64,000 nucleotides of DNA from Pseudorhizobium flavum (GTDB taxonomy: Bacteria; Pseudomonadota; Alphaproteobacteria; Rhizobiales; Rhizobiaceae), in assembly GCF_902502825.2 (NCBI RefSeq), contig NZ_LR723670.1:1860001-1924000 (forward strand), in the 5' to 3' direction. How positions within the stretch are numbered: the stretch's first letter is position 1; each line of letters starts with the position of its first letter. Below, piece after piece: positions 41,380 to 49,843 of this stretch. The notes under the pieces were generated by a model. It did not search any database and had not been told where the DNA came from. It was given only the letters and a program-made list of their open reading frames with translations. The position numbers were made by a program, and so were the translations under genes.

Positions 41380-43415
41380 GCCGGAATCCTTTTTGCTTCG
41401 CTGAGGATTGGCCGGCCGCCAAAACGATGCTCGACCAGCCACTCCGCGAGATGGCGGATACCACCACGCCAGCGGGTCCTGGCCTGCCAGCCGAGCTCCT
41501 GCTCGAGCTTCCTTGTGTCGGCGATGAAAAAGTACTGGTCGCCTGCACGCCATGGCCCGAAGGAGGTTTTCAGCGGTCGCCCGGTCAGACGTTCGATCTC
41601 GCGGAGCACCCCGAGAATGCTGACGGAGTTGTGGGGTCCGCCGCCGAGGTTGAAGACGCTCCCGCTAATCTTGTCGACGGAGGCCAATGCGGCGCGATAA
41701 GCAGCGACGGCATCGTCGACATGAAGAATGTCGCGGACCTGCTTGCCGTTTCCGTAGATGGAGATCGGTTCGCCAGCCAGGGCACGGATCAGGAAGTGAG
41801 CCACCCAGCCCTGATCCTCCGTCCCGAACTGTCGCGGGCCATATATGCAGCTCATGCGGAGTACCGCGCTCGGGATCCCGAACGACTTGGCATAGTCGAG
41901 GACATACTGGTCGGCGACGCCCTTAGAGCAGCCATAGGGTGTGCAGAAAGAAAGCGGACGCTGCTCGTCGATGCCATGAGCCCTGATCGCCTCGTCCGAC
42001 GGGATGTAGCGGTCGTCCAGTTCGAGCATGGTGATGTCTTCGAGCGCGCCGTAGACCTTGTTGGTACTTGCGAAGATCACCGGCGCCCGGTTGCCGGCCT
42101 TGCGTACCGCCTCGAGCACGTTGATGGTGCCCCGCGCGTTGGTTTCGAAGTCCTCGAGGGGATGTACCAGGCTCGTGGTAACCGCCGTCTGGGCTGCAAG
42201 ATGGAAAACCGCCTTGGCATCGGTGAACGCTGCTTCGATCCCATGCATGTCCCGGATGTCCGCCAAGTAGGGGTGGACCCGGTCCCCATGGCGTTCCCTC
42301 AGCCAGGAGAGGTTCTGGTCGACACCCGGCCGCCCGAGGTTGTCCAGAATGACGACGTCCGCTCCCTCGCTCAGAAAGCTGTCCGCGAGGTTGGAGCCGA
42401 TGAAGCCACTCCCGCCGGTAATGACGATGGGCGCGGCTCCCTCGCCGAGACGTGGCGCCGGGAACTCGGTGACCTCGCGCAGGCGCTCAACCCCGCCTTC
42501 CGTCAGGAGCCGAGCGAGAAGCTTCGGCTGCCCGTCATGCGTGACGGCGCCGAGATGGTAGTGGCGGGGATCGAACCAAAGACCTTCCTGCACCGCGACA
42601 TTCGGCGGCACGTCGGCCCAAGAGTACCAGTAGAGCCTGTCGGCCGGTATATCCAGAGCATTGGAGAAGCGACGAACCTGCTCCATCTCGTCATTTCGCC
42701 AGGTCGAGTATCCTGTCTCAGTGACCCAGATCTCCGAATTCGGATTGTACTTATCAAGGATAAGCCGCATCTCGCCGAGATGCATGTCCCAGCCGCCCCA
42801 ACTGCCCTCCTCGCTGTCCCAGGTCCCCGGGAACCCGTGAAAGCCCACTGCGTCGACGACGCCGAGAACGCCCCGTTCACCCATGAGGTTCAGCCAGTAG
42901 GGATCGAAGGGGCATGGGCCGCCCAGCACCGGTTTGAACCCCCTCTGCTGCGCCCAGTAGGCGGCACCGCCGACCATTTCGCAGAAAAGCTGAAAGTCGG
43001 TATCTTCGCGCCAGTCCCAATCCAGCAGGTTGTTCGGCTCGTTCCAGAGTTCGATGTGGCGGAAATGCTTGCCGTACCGGGTCAGGGCGTGATCGATGAA
43101 GTCGGCATAGGATTTCAGATTGTGCGGGGCTCCTGAAGAGCGTCCCGTTCGCGACATCGACGGCGGCGTATAGTGAACGCAGGGCAGAAGGTCGATTTGC
43201 GATCCGATCTGCGGAATGAGCCAGTCGAACCAGGCCTCTCCTCCAGGAGCGAGATATTCAGCCCATGAAAGATGCGTCCTCAGATAGGATGCCCCTGATG
43301 CGATGAGGCGCGGCAGCACCTCCTCTGTCCGGTCATATTCTCCCGGCCGAAACCACTCGACGAAGCCGAACTCTTTTACTGCTGCCTTTCCACGGCTGGA
43401 TCCGGTGTGCTTCAT
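41376..43415 (-). CDS. Bifunctional protein: clan-A glycoside hydrolase-like domain fused to a CDP-paratose-2-epimerase-like SDR
   Basis: 679-residue fusion. Residues 1-320 form a TIM-barrel glycoside hydrolase-like domain with the clan GH-A pair: acid/base Glu126 in RHIELWNEPNNLLDW and nucleophile Glu233 in SEIWVTETGYSTW, closest in feel to GH39/GH5-type xylosidases. Residues 328-665 are an extended SDR with GGSGFIGSNL (about 334-343), catalytic Tyr494-x3-Lys498 (TPYGCSKGVADQYV) and CIYGPRQFGTEDQGWVAHF, a block typical of CDP-paratose/tyvelose 2-epimerases. There is no signal peptide, so both activities are cytoplasmic. It lies inside an overlapping operon (4-nt overlaps on both sides). The reaction is unknown; see findings. 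Confidence 0.85.
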   Translation of the reverse strand: MKHTGSSRGKAAVKEFGFVEWFRPGEYDRTEEVLPRLIASGASYLRTHLSWAEYLAPGGEAWFDWLIPQIGSQIDLLPCVHYTPPSMSRTGRSSGAPHNLKSYADFIDHALTRYGKHFRHIELWNEPNNLLDWDWREDTDFQLFCEMVGGAAYWAQQRGFKPVLGGPCPFDPYWLNLMGERGVLGVVDAVGFHGFPGTWDSEEGSWGGWDMHLGEMRLILDKYNPNSEIWVTETGYSTWRNDEMEQVRRFSNALDIPADRLYWYSWADVPPNVAVQEGLWFDPRHYHLGAVTHDGQPKLLARLLTEGGVERLREVTEFPAPRLGEGAAPIVITGGSGFIGSNLADSFLSEGADVVILDNLGRPGVDQNLSWLRERHGDRVHPYLADIRDMHGIEAAFTDAKAVFHLAAQTAVTTSLVHPLEDFETNARGTINVLEAVRKAGNRAPVIFASTNKVYGALEDITMLELDDRYIPSDEAIRAHGIDEQRPLSFCTPYGCSKGVADQYVLDYAKSFGIPSAVLRMSCIYGPRQFGTEDQGWVAHFLIRALAGEPISIYGNGKQVRDILHVDDAVAAYRAALASVDKISGSVFNLGGGPHNSVSILGVLREIERLTGRPLKTSFGPWRAGDQYFFIADTRKLEQELGWQARTRWRGGIRHLAEWLVEHRFGGRPILSEAKRIPA

Positions 43416-44518
43416 GATACCAGACCCCGCTCCTCGAGCTGACGCCGCATCTCGCTACCGCGGTCAACTGCTTCGGTGCTGCGAACCCACTCAACGAACG
43501 GCGCAAGCGAGTCCTCCAGCTTGTATTGCGGCTTGAAGCCGAGGAGCTCACGGGCCTTCGAGATGTCGGCGAAGCAGTTGCGGATATCGCCGGAGCGCGC
43601 CTTATGCATGATCTCGGGTTTGATCTCCGGTACGCCCATGGCATCCGCGAGAAGGGTCGCAACCTCCTCCACGGTGTAGGCCTGACCGCTACCCACATTG
43701 ATCACATGGCCACTGGCGCTCGGCTGCTCGTACGCCAGGCGGAACGCCCGGGCGACATCGCGGACATGGACGAAGTCGCGGCGTTGCTGGCCGTCTTCGA
43801 AGATCGTCGGCGGTTGGCCGTTAGCAAGCCGCGACGCAAAATTGGCAAGGACCCCCGTATAGGGATTAGACAGTGCCTGCCCTGCACCGAAGACATTGAA
43901 GAGACGAAGAGCTACAGCCTCGACACTATAGGCTTCCCCGAAGATCAGGACCTGTTTCTCCTGCGCATACTTCGTCAGCGCATAGATGGAGGCGAGGTCC
44001 ACTGGCTTGCTTTCGTCGGTGGCGACCGGTGTCAGCCTTTCGCCGTCCGGCCCGGCGGGCTCCCAGTGCCCCTGACGGATCTGCTGCGCCTTGCGGCGGA
44101 TAAAGCCCATCGTACGTCCGTCATCGGTGGCGTAGAGCCCCTCGCCATAGACGCTCATCGACGATGCGACGACGATACGACGGATCGGCAGTCCGATCAT
44201 GGCTTCGAGGAGGACGGCGGTTCCAAGATCATTGCCGCCCACATAACGAGCGATCTCGTACATCGACTGTCCGACCCCGACCTCGGCCGCCAGGTGGATC
44301 ACCCCGTCGACCCCCTGAAGTGCCTCCGTCACCGCAGCCTTGTCGCGCACATCGGCACGGATCACCTCGACCAGGTCCGGAACTTCCGCCTCCGCATCGG
44401 CGTGGACCTGGTCGATCAGCGCATCAAGGACGCGGACCTGATAGCCTGCCGCAAGAAGTTCTTCGACGACGTGGCGCCCGATAAAACCACATCCACCTGT
44501 CACGAGAATTGTCGACAT
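43412..44518 (-). CDS. NAD-dependent nucleotide-sugar epimerase/dehydratase (extended SDR)
   Basis: 368-residue SDR starting MSTILVTGGCGFIGRHVVEELLAAGYQVRVLDALIDQ. Nucleotide-binding TGGCGFIG is at about residues 7-14; the catalytic pair is in SIYALTKYAQEKQVL (Tyr-x3-Lys). It resembles UDP-glucuronate/UDP-glucose 4-epimerase-like proteins (GQALSNPYTGVLANFASRL). The ATG at 44518 has an AAGAGAG ribosome site; a GTG at 44524 is an alternative. It is the first gene of the minus-strand cluster, so its promoter lies in 44525-44700, shared with the divergent DUF1003 gene. Confidence 0.9.
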   Translation of the reverse strand: MSTILVTGGCGFIGRHVVEELLAAGYQVRVLDALIDQVHADAEAEVPDLVEVIRADVRDKAAVTEALQGVDGVIHLAAEVGVGQSMYEIARYVGGNDLGTAVLLEAMIGLPIRRIVVASSMSVYGEGLYATDDGRTMGFIRRKAQQIRQGHWEPAGPDGERLTPVATDESKPVDLASIYALTKYAQEKQVLIFGEAYSVEAVALRLFNVFGAGQALSNPYTGVLANFASRLANGQPPTIFEDGQQRRDFVHVRDVARAFRLAYEQPSASGHVINVGSGQAYTVEEVATLLADAMGVPEIKPEIMHKARSGDIRNCFADISKARELLGFKPQYKLEDSLAPFVEWVRSTEAVDRGSEMRRQLEERGLVS

Positions 44519-44704
44519 CTGCACTCTCTTCGCTGGAACAAATTGGCGATTTCGCGAGCCGAACCAGAGGCAGATGCAAAAGTTCCTTCTTCAGAGACAT
44601 CTTTGTCATCAATGACATCTTCAACCGGTGTAGATGCCTATCGCGGAACACTTCCAGGAAATCGGCGTTCGGGAGCGTCGAAAACGCCACGAGAGGCTTC
44701 GCCG

Positions 44705-45316
44705 ATGCAGGCTGCACCGATCCGAGATAACACTTCCCCCAAAGAGGATAGTGCAGTGCCGCCGATTTCCCGGGTTCTTGATCGTAATATCAACGCCTTG
44801 ATATACCGGCGGGCGCAGGACGAGAGGACGCTCTCCCGGCAGCAGAGGGTAGCCAACGGTATCACTGCCTTCGTCGGCAGTATGGTCTTCGTCTATATCC
44901 ACGCTGCTCTTTTCGGACTCTGGATCCTTATCAACATCGGCTGGCTTCCGGTGGTGCCCGCATGGGACCCGTCACTTGTGGTGCTTGCCATGGCCGCGTC
45001 GGTGGAGGCGATCTTCATCTCTACCTTCGTCCTCATCAGCCAAAATCGCATGGCGGCCGAAGACGACAAGCGCGCGGACCTCAGCCTGCAGATCGCCCTG
45101 CTCAACGAGCACGAGACCACGCGGCTGGTAACAATGGTCTCTGCAATCGCCGGCAAACTGGGGGTCGATCCACAGGTAGCCCCCGAAGAACTTGAGGAGA
45201 TGCAGCGCAATCTACCGCCCGATGTCGTCCTTGAGGAAATCGAGCGGCAGAACGAAAAGGGCGCATCTTCTTCATCATCTTCATCTTCAGGAACTCCCGC
45301 CTCCCTCACGAGTTGA
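44705..45316 (+). CDS. DUF1003 domain membrane protein
   Basis: 203-residue protein. The DUF1003 domain spans about residues 55-150 with two membrane segments (AFVGSMVFVYIHAALFGLWILINI and LVVLAMAASVEAIFISTFVLISQNRM), then a cytoplasmic coiled-coil-like region ending in a run of serines (eight Ser) before GTPASLTS. Function of DUF1003 is unknown. The start is uncertain: the ATG at 44705 follows AGAGG, and an ATG at 44612 would add 31 residues. The first ~35 residues are not conserved. It is divergent from the glycan cluster. Confidence 0.8.
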   Translation: MQAAPIRDNTSPKEDSAVPPISRVLDRNINALIYRRAQDERTLSRQQRVANGITAFVGSMVFVYIHAALFGLWILINIGWLPVVPAWDPSLVVLAMAASVEAIFISTFVLISQNRMAAEDDKRADLSLQIALLNEHETTRLVTMVSAIAGKLGVDPQVAPEELEEMQRNLPPDVVLEEIERQNEKGASSSSSSSSGTPASLTS

Positions 45317-45375
45317 TCCGACAGCCGCTCCTGCTGAAGAAGGGCGCCTGACGAAATGCGAGGGAGACGACGCGA

Positions 45376-46365
45376 ATGAATATCATGACCAGTTCCAGGA
45401 CGGGGTTGACGAGCGCCGCCATCATCACTGCCCCCGGGACAATCGTCGTGGAACAGCGACCATTGCCGCAGCCGGGTCCGGGCCAGGTCAGGATCAGGCT
45501 GGAAGGCTGCGGCGTGTGCGCGTCCAACCTTACTCCCTGGGCCGGCCCCGATTGGATGAAGTTCCCGACAGAACCCGGTGACCTTGGGCATGAGGGCTGG
45601 GGCTATATCGACGACGTCGGCGAAGGCGTCGACGGTCTGAAGATCGGAGACCGCGTCGCAGCACTGTCATACCATGCCTACGCCAGCCACGACCTCGCTG
45701 AAGCCCAAAACGTCGTGCCTCTTCCAGACGCACTCAAAGACATGCCCTTCCCCGGCGAACCCCTGGGTTGCGCAATGAACATCTTCCGCCGCAGCGAAAT
45801 CCGCGCAGACCAGACAGTGGCGATCATCGGCATCGGGTTTCTCGGCGCGCTGCTGACGCAACTTGCGACGGCAGACGGCGCGCGGGTGATCGCCATCTCG
45901 CGCCGCGCCTATTCCCTTGAGGTAGCGCGCCGGATGGGGGCGGCCGAGTGTATCCCCATGGAGGATCACTGGCAGATCATAGAAGAGGTAAAACGCCTGA
46001 CCGACAATAGGATGTGCGACCGGGTTGTCGAAGCGGTCGGCCAGCAGTGGCCGCTCGACCTGGCCGCCGAACTGACCAGGGAGCGCGGCAGGCTGGTGAT
46101 TGCCGGTTATCATCAGGATGGTCCGCGGCAGGTCAATATGCAGTTGTGGAACTGGCGCGGGCTCGACGTCATCAATGCGCATGAGCGGGACCCCGCTGAG
46201 TATATCCGGGGCATCCGTGAAGCCATCGATGCCGTTGCCGAAGGACGCCTTGACCCCAACTCGCTCTACACCCACCGCTTTCCACTTGATCAGCTCGACC
46301 AGGCGCTGGATACGACCAGAGACCGTCCGGATGGTTTCCTCAAGGCATTGGTGACTTTCCGATGA
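45376..46365 (+). CDS. Zinc-type medium-chain dehydrogenase/reductase
   Basis: 329-residue MDR-family oxidoreductase. The catalytic-zinc region is LEGCGVCASNLTPWAG (Cys) and GDLGHEGWGYIDDVG (His-Glu); the NAD(P)-binding motif is AIIGIGFLGALLTQLA near residue 150. The lobe with four structural-zinc cysteines is missing, as in several sorbitol/threonine-dehydrogenase-like subgroups. The ATG at 45376 follows AGGGAGA. Its stop overlaps the ATG of the Gfo/Idh gene (ATGA), so the two probably act on the same sugar intermediate. Substrate unknown. Confidence 0.88.
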   Translation: MNIMTSSRTGLTSAAIITAPGTIVVEQRPLPQPGPGQVRIRLEGCGVCASNLTPWAGPDWMKFPTEPGDLGHEGWGYIDDVGEGVDGLKIGDRVAALSYHAYASHDLAEAQNVVPLPDALKDMPFPGEPLGCAMNIFRRSEIRADQTVAIIGIGFLGALLTQLATADGARVIAISRRAYSLEVARRMGAAECIPMEDHWQIIEEVKRLTDNRMCDRVVEAVGQQWPLDLAAELTRERGRLVIAGYHQDGPRQVNMQLWNWRGLDVINAHERDPAEYIRGIREAIDAVAEGRLDPNSLYTHRFPLDQLDQALDTTRDRPDGFLKALVTFR

Positions 46366-47390
46366 ACGAGGTATTGCGCAGCAGGACAATGCCGGCTGGC
46401 TCCCGCCCGGCGCGGCTGGGCTTTCTCGGCGTCGGCTGGATCGGGCGTCACCGCATGGAGGCGATCCTGTCTTCCGGTGCAGGAGAAGCAGTCGTAATCG
46501 CGGATGCGTCTCCGGAGATGGTCGAGGAAGCTCGCCGAATCGCGCCGGCCGCCAAGGTCGTCGACGGGGTCGATGAACTCCTTCGGCACGAACTGGACGG
46601 CATCGTCATCGCCACCCCCAGCGCGCAGCATGCCGCCCAGTCGATCCAGGCGCTCGAAGCTGGCTTTGCTGCCTTCTGCCAGAAGCCGCTGGGCCGCAAT
46701 GCACGGGAAGTGGAAGCGGTCGTCGATGCCGCCCGCAAGACGGATCGTCTGCTCGGCGTCGATCTGTCCTACCGTCACACCCAGGGTATGGAACGAATTC
46801 GTACCCTCCTGCAGAATGGCGAGCTCGGGTCGGTTTACGCGGTCGATCTTGTCTTCCACAATGCCTACGGACCAGACAAGGCCTGGTTTTATGACAAGCA
46901 GCTTTCGGGTGGAGGCTGTGTGATGGATCTCGGCATCCATCTGGCAGACCTCGCGCTGTGGGCTCTCGATTTCCCGCAGGTGGAGAAGGTATCGTCGCAA
47001 CTCTTCCACCAGGGCCGGCGAATATCTGGGCAAGCCGACGAGGTAGAGGATTTTGCCACGGCCACGATCGAGCTTTCAACGGGCACTGTTCTAAGGCTGA
47101 CCTGCTCGTGGCGCCTCCAGGCAGGTACCGATGCGATCATCGGAGCCAGCTTCTACGGCACTGGTGGAGGCGCAGAAATGCGGAACGTCAGCGGCTCGTT
47201 CTACGACTTCGTGGCGGAGCGATTCCAGGCGACATCTCGAAGCCCGTTGTCCGAGCCTCCGGAAGCCTGGGGCGGAAGGGCCGCAGTAGACTGGGCCCGC
47301 AGGCTTCAGTCGGGAGACAGATTCGATCCCACCTGCAGCGAATACGCCGCAGCGGCGGCAGTTATCGACCAGATCTACTCTTCTGCTTGA
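46362..47390 (+). CDS. Gfo/Idh/MocA family sugar oxidoreductase
   Basis: 342-residue NAD(P)-dependent sugar dehydrogenase. The Rossmann fold starts RLGFLGVGWIGRHRMEAIL; the substrate loop reads FAAFCQKPLGRN, where the usual Glu-Lys-Pro is Gln-Lys-Pro (the catalytic Lys stays). The C-terminal beta-sheet domain has SGGGCVMDLGIHLADLALWAL, in which GxxxDxGxHxxD carries the catalytic His. It is coupled to the MDR gene by a 4-nt overlap. The pair could interconvert keto and hydroxy sugars, for example 3-oxo-sugar chemistry. Confidence 0.9.
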   Translation: MNEVLRSRTMPAGSRPARLGFLGVGWIGRHRMEAILSSGAGEAVVIADASPEMVEEARRIAPAAKVVDGVDELLRHELDGIVIATPSAQHAAQSIQALEAGFAAFCQKPLGRNAREVEAVVDAARKTDRLLGVDLSYRHTQGMERIRTLLQNGELGSVYAVDLVFHNAYGPDKAWFYDKQLSGGGCVMDLGIHLADLALWALDFPQVEKVSSQLFHQGRRISGQADEVEDFATATIELSTGTVLRLTCSWRLQAGTDAIIGASFYGTGGGAEMRNVSGSFYDFVAERFQATSRSPLSEPPEAWGGRAAVDWARRLQSGDRFDPTCSEYAAAAAVIDQIYSSA

Positions 47391-47503
47391 AGCTGATCCG
47401 TCTGTCCGTGCGCCGGTAAGACCTACGACTTGATTCATCTCGCCACTCGGCCGGCGCGGAACCTCTTTGCCATCTGGGGGTTGTGAGGCTCAAGGAGTTC
47501 TCC

Positions 47504-47629
47504 ATGCGTATTATTTTCGTCGTGATGCTCGCGTCGGTCCTGAGCATCCTCGCATTCAAGTACGTCGATCGGTCGATCGGCGAGTCTGATATCATGGCCT
47601 CGCCAATGGAGATGTCAGCCGAGAACTAG
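47504..47629 (+). CDS. Small single-pass membrane protein (41 residues)
   Basis: Starts MRIIFVVMLASVLSILAFKYVD after a strong AAGGAG ribosome site 7 nt before the ATG. One membrane segment covers residues 3-19; the remainder (RSIGESDIMASPMEMSAEN) is polar and acidic. No known family. The next small membrane gene starts 53 nt downstream on the same strand. Confidence 0.6.
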   Translation: MRIIFVVMLASVLSILAFKYVDRSIGESDIMASPMEMSAEN

Positions 47630-47682
47630 TGCTTGGCCGGAGGCGAGGTCTAGCAACCATCCTACTGACGGAAGACGAAGCC

Positions 47683-47892
47683 ATGTCCCGGAAGCAGATC
47701 ATCCTCACCTTCCTTACAGCAATGACCATTTACGTTCTGGCGGTTTTCCTGTGGCCGTCGAACATTACCCCCTCATCTCAGCCTGGCTCCGAAAAAGGAG
47801 CTCGACTGGCAGGCTTGTCCAGCGAAGACGACTTCCGCCAGGAACGCTTCGGCGTTCCGTCGCCGGAGCAGACGGAGACCCGGATACAGTAG
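47683..47892 (+). CDS. Small membrane protein (69 residues)
   Basis: Starts MSRKQIILTFLTAMTIYVLAVFLWPSN with a single N-terminal membrane segment (residues 6-24), then a polar C-terminal part (EKGARLAGLSSEDDFRQERFGVPSPEQ) likely on the periplasmic side. Preceded by GAAGACGAAG, a weak ribosome site. No family recognised. Same-strand neighbour of the 41-residue protein, and convergent with the small secreted protein at 47977. Confidence 0.6.
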   Translation: MSRKQIILTFLTAMTIYVLAVFLWPSNITPSSQPGSEKGARLAGLSSEDDFRQERFGVPSPEQTETRIQ

Positions 47893-47976
47893 GAGGCACC
47901 GCGAACACGGCACCTCCTTCCCGACGATCGGTGGGAACCATCGTCGCCGCTTGGTCATTCGCGCGGCGCGGTTGTG

Positions 47977-48315
47977 CTACTCGTGGATTTCGTAGGAACC
48001 CATTTCGCAGAGGTTCTGGCTGTCCTCGGTCGTATCCAGATCCGATTCCGCGGAAAACTCGAAGCGCATGTCGTATTCGCAGACGCTGCGGCCATCCGCG
48101 ATCGTGATGCGGATGCTCTCACCCGGCTCAAGCACATCATTTCCGAAGACGTCTTCTTCCCATGCGTCGACGCCGACCGGCGAGGTGTAGAAGCGCTCGA
48201 GCGTGGAATTGGTCGAGTTCTTCAGGGTGAAGACGAGATCTTCCGCCTGCGCCACGCCTGCAGATACGAAAACAGCCGTCAGGGTAGCGACGGCGGCCAT
48301 GCTTGTCTTGATCAC
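47977..48315 (-). CDS. Small secreted hypothetical protein
   Basis: 112-residue protein starting at a GTG (48315) preceded by AGGAGA; the reading MIKTSMAAVATLTAVFVSAGVAQA is a proper Sec signal peptide. The mature ~88 residues (EDLVFTLKNSTNSTLERFYTSPVGVDAWEEDVFGNDVLEPGESIRITIADG...CEYDMRFEF) resemble small periplasmic proteins in rhizobia with a Ser/Thr-rich beta fold and two cysteines (CEYD, NLCEMG) that may form a disulfide. An ATG at 48336 is also in frame. Function unknown. Confidence 0.7.
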   Translation of the reverse strand: MIKTSMAAVATLTAVFVSAGVAQAEDLVFTLKNSTNSTLERFYTSPVGVDAWEEDVFGNDVLEPGESIRITIADGRSVCEYDMRFEFSAESDLDTTEDSQNLCEMGSYEIHE

Positions 48316-48552
48316 GATTTGAAATCTCCTGCCCATGATTGGGCATGCATCTCTTAGCAGGTATGTTCCAGGCGGCAATCGCGGTGGTGGGACTTCCGGT
48401 ACGGCCAGAATCAAGGTTACCGAAGTTTAAGTTGGTCTTCCCTGGCCCGCGTGGCATCTGCAGATTACAGCCGCAACCAATTGATCTGGCGCAGGGCCGT
48501 CCGGACTGATTGCGTCTAGGCTTGTCGGGACGGAGAACGAGGAACACGAACA

Positions 48553-49836
48553 TTGAAAGTCGAGACCGACATCGAGAGACAGAAGGCCAACGCTGTCCCG
48601 GATCTTGCCGCGATCCTGGCCGCTCAAGGCCGCAAGCCGCGACGCTCTCGGCTGTGGTGGAGCGTGATCCTCCTTGCACTCGTCTCCGGCGCCATCGGCG
48701 GATATCTATATTTTCAAGGCGACGTAGAGGCGTACAATTATACGACAGCCCCCCTTGAGCGCGGCGATCTGCAGGTCATTGTCACCGCGACCGGTTCTGT
48801 GCAGCCGACCGACCAGGTGGACATCTCCAGCGAACTCTCCGGTACAATTCGGGCAGTGAATGTGACCTACAACTCGTCGGTCAAGGCAGGCGCGGTTCTG
48901 GCCGAACTCGATACCAACAAATTGCAGGCCGATCTGGAAAATGCCCGTGCGCAGGTCGCCTCCGCCCGCGCCAACCTCCTGAAGGCAGAGACCGAGGTCG
49001 CGTCCGCGAAGACAACCCTCGATAGACTGACAGCGCTTGCCGATCGCAACATCAGCAGCCGGCAGGACCTTGACTCGGCCCGCTTCGCCCATGAGGCCGC
49101 GATTGCCGCCAAGGCAGTCAGCGAGGCATCGGTCCAGTCCGCCGAAGCAAGCCTGCGCCTGGCTGAGGTGAACCTCGGCAAGTCCAAGATCATCTCACCG
49201 ATCGATGGCGTGATCCTGACGCGGGATGTGGAACCGGGCCAGACCGTCGCCTCCTCCCTCAATGCGCCAATCCTCTTCACCATTGCCGGAGACCTTCGGC
49301 AGATGGAGTTGCAGGTGGCGGTCGACGAGGCGGATGTCGGGCAAGTGGACGAGGGACAGGAGGCGACCTTTGCCGTGGATGCCTATCCGGACCAGCACTT
49401 CCCTGCCCGGATCCAGACCGTTCGCTTCGCGCCGGAAACGGTCTCCAATGTCGTCACCTACAAGGCGATCCTGACCGTCGAGAATGACGACCTTCTGCTG
49501 CGGCCGGGGATGACGGCGACAGCTGATATCGTGGTCGAGTCGGTGGAGGACGCGCTGCTCGTGCCGAATGCGGCCCTTCGCTATAGTCCGCCGGCCGTCC
49601 GCACCGGTAGCAGCGGAAGTATCTTGACCCGCCTTTTCCGCCCGCCACGCATGGGAGGCGGGCGCCAGCCGGGGCGTGACGAAGCCGGGCGAAGCGTATG
49701 GGTTCTCCGTGGCGGCACGCCGCAGCGCGTGACTTTAGAAACCGGACCCTCCGACGGACAATCGACGGTCGTGCGATCCGGCGAATTTGAGGAAGGCGAT
49801 CTGGTGATCACCAACGCGACCGCCCGCAACGGTTGA
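48553..49836 (+). CDS. MacA-like periplasmic adaptor of an ABC efflux pump (HlyD family)
   Basis: 427-residue membrane-fusion protein. A single N-terminal membrane segment (LWWSVILLALVSGAIGGYLYF, residues 35-55) is followed by a lipoyl half-motif, an alpha-helical hairpin (DLENARAQVASARANLLKAETEVASAKTTLDRL and the second helix AKAVSEASVQSAEASLRLAEVN), lipoyl return SPIDGVILTRDVEPGQTV and beta-barrel. The start is a TTG at 48553 with AGGA upstream; no suitable ATG exists. It is followed after 7 nt by the ATPase gene. Together these form a MacAB-type tripartite exporter lacking its own outer-membrane channel gene here. Confidence 0.9.
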   Translation: MKVETDIERQKANAVPDLAAILAAQGRKPRRSRLWWSVILLALVSGAIGGYLYFQGDVEAYNYTTAPLERGDLQVIVTATGSVQPTDQVDISSELSGTIRAVNVTYNSSVKAGAVLAELDTNKLQADLENARAQVASARANLLKAETEVASAKTTLDRLTALADRNISSRQDLDSARFAHEAAIAAKAVSEASVQSAEASLRLAEVNLGKSKIISPIDGVILTRDVEPGQTVASSLNAPILFTIAGDLRQMELQVAVDEADVGQVDEGQEATFAVDAYPDQHFPARIQTVRFAPETVSNVVTYKAILTVENDDLLLRPGMTATADIVVESVEDALLVPNAALRYSPPAVRTGSSGSILTRLFRPPRMGGGRQPGRDEAGRSVWVLRGGTPQRVTLETGPSDGQSTVVRSGEFEEGDLVITNATARNG

Positions 49837-49843
49837 GGAGTCG

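Noticed and set aside
41043..43136. A ~697-codon open frame on the plus strand
   Set aside because: Antisense to the GT4 gene and the hydrolase-epimerase fusion, both of which have full catalytic motifs; the plus frame has none.
43526..44704. Long N-terminal extension of the DUF1003 protein
   Set aside because: The same frame stays open far upstream, but that part is antisense to the epimerase gene; the DUF1003 domain begins well after 44705.
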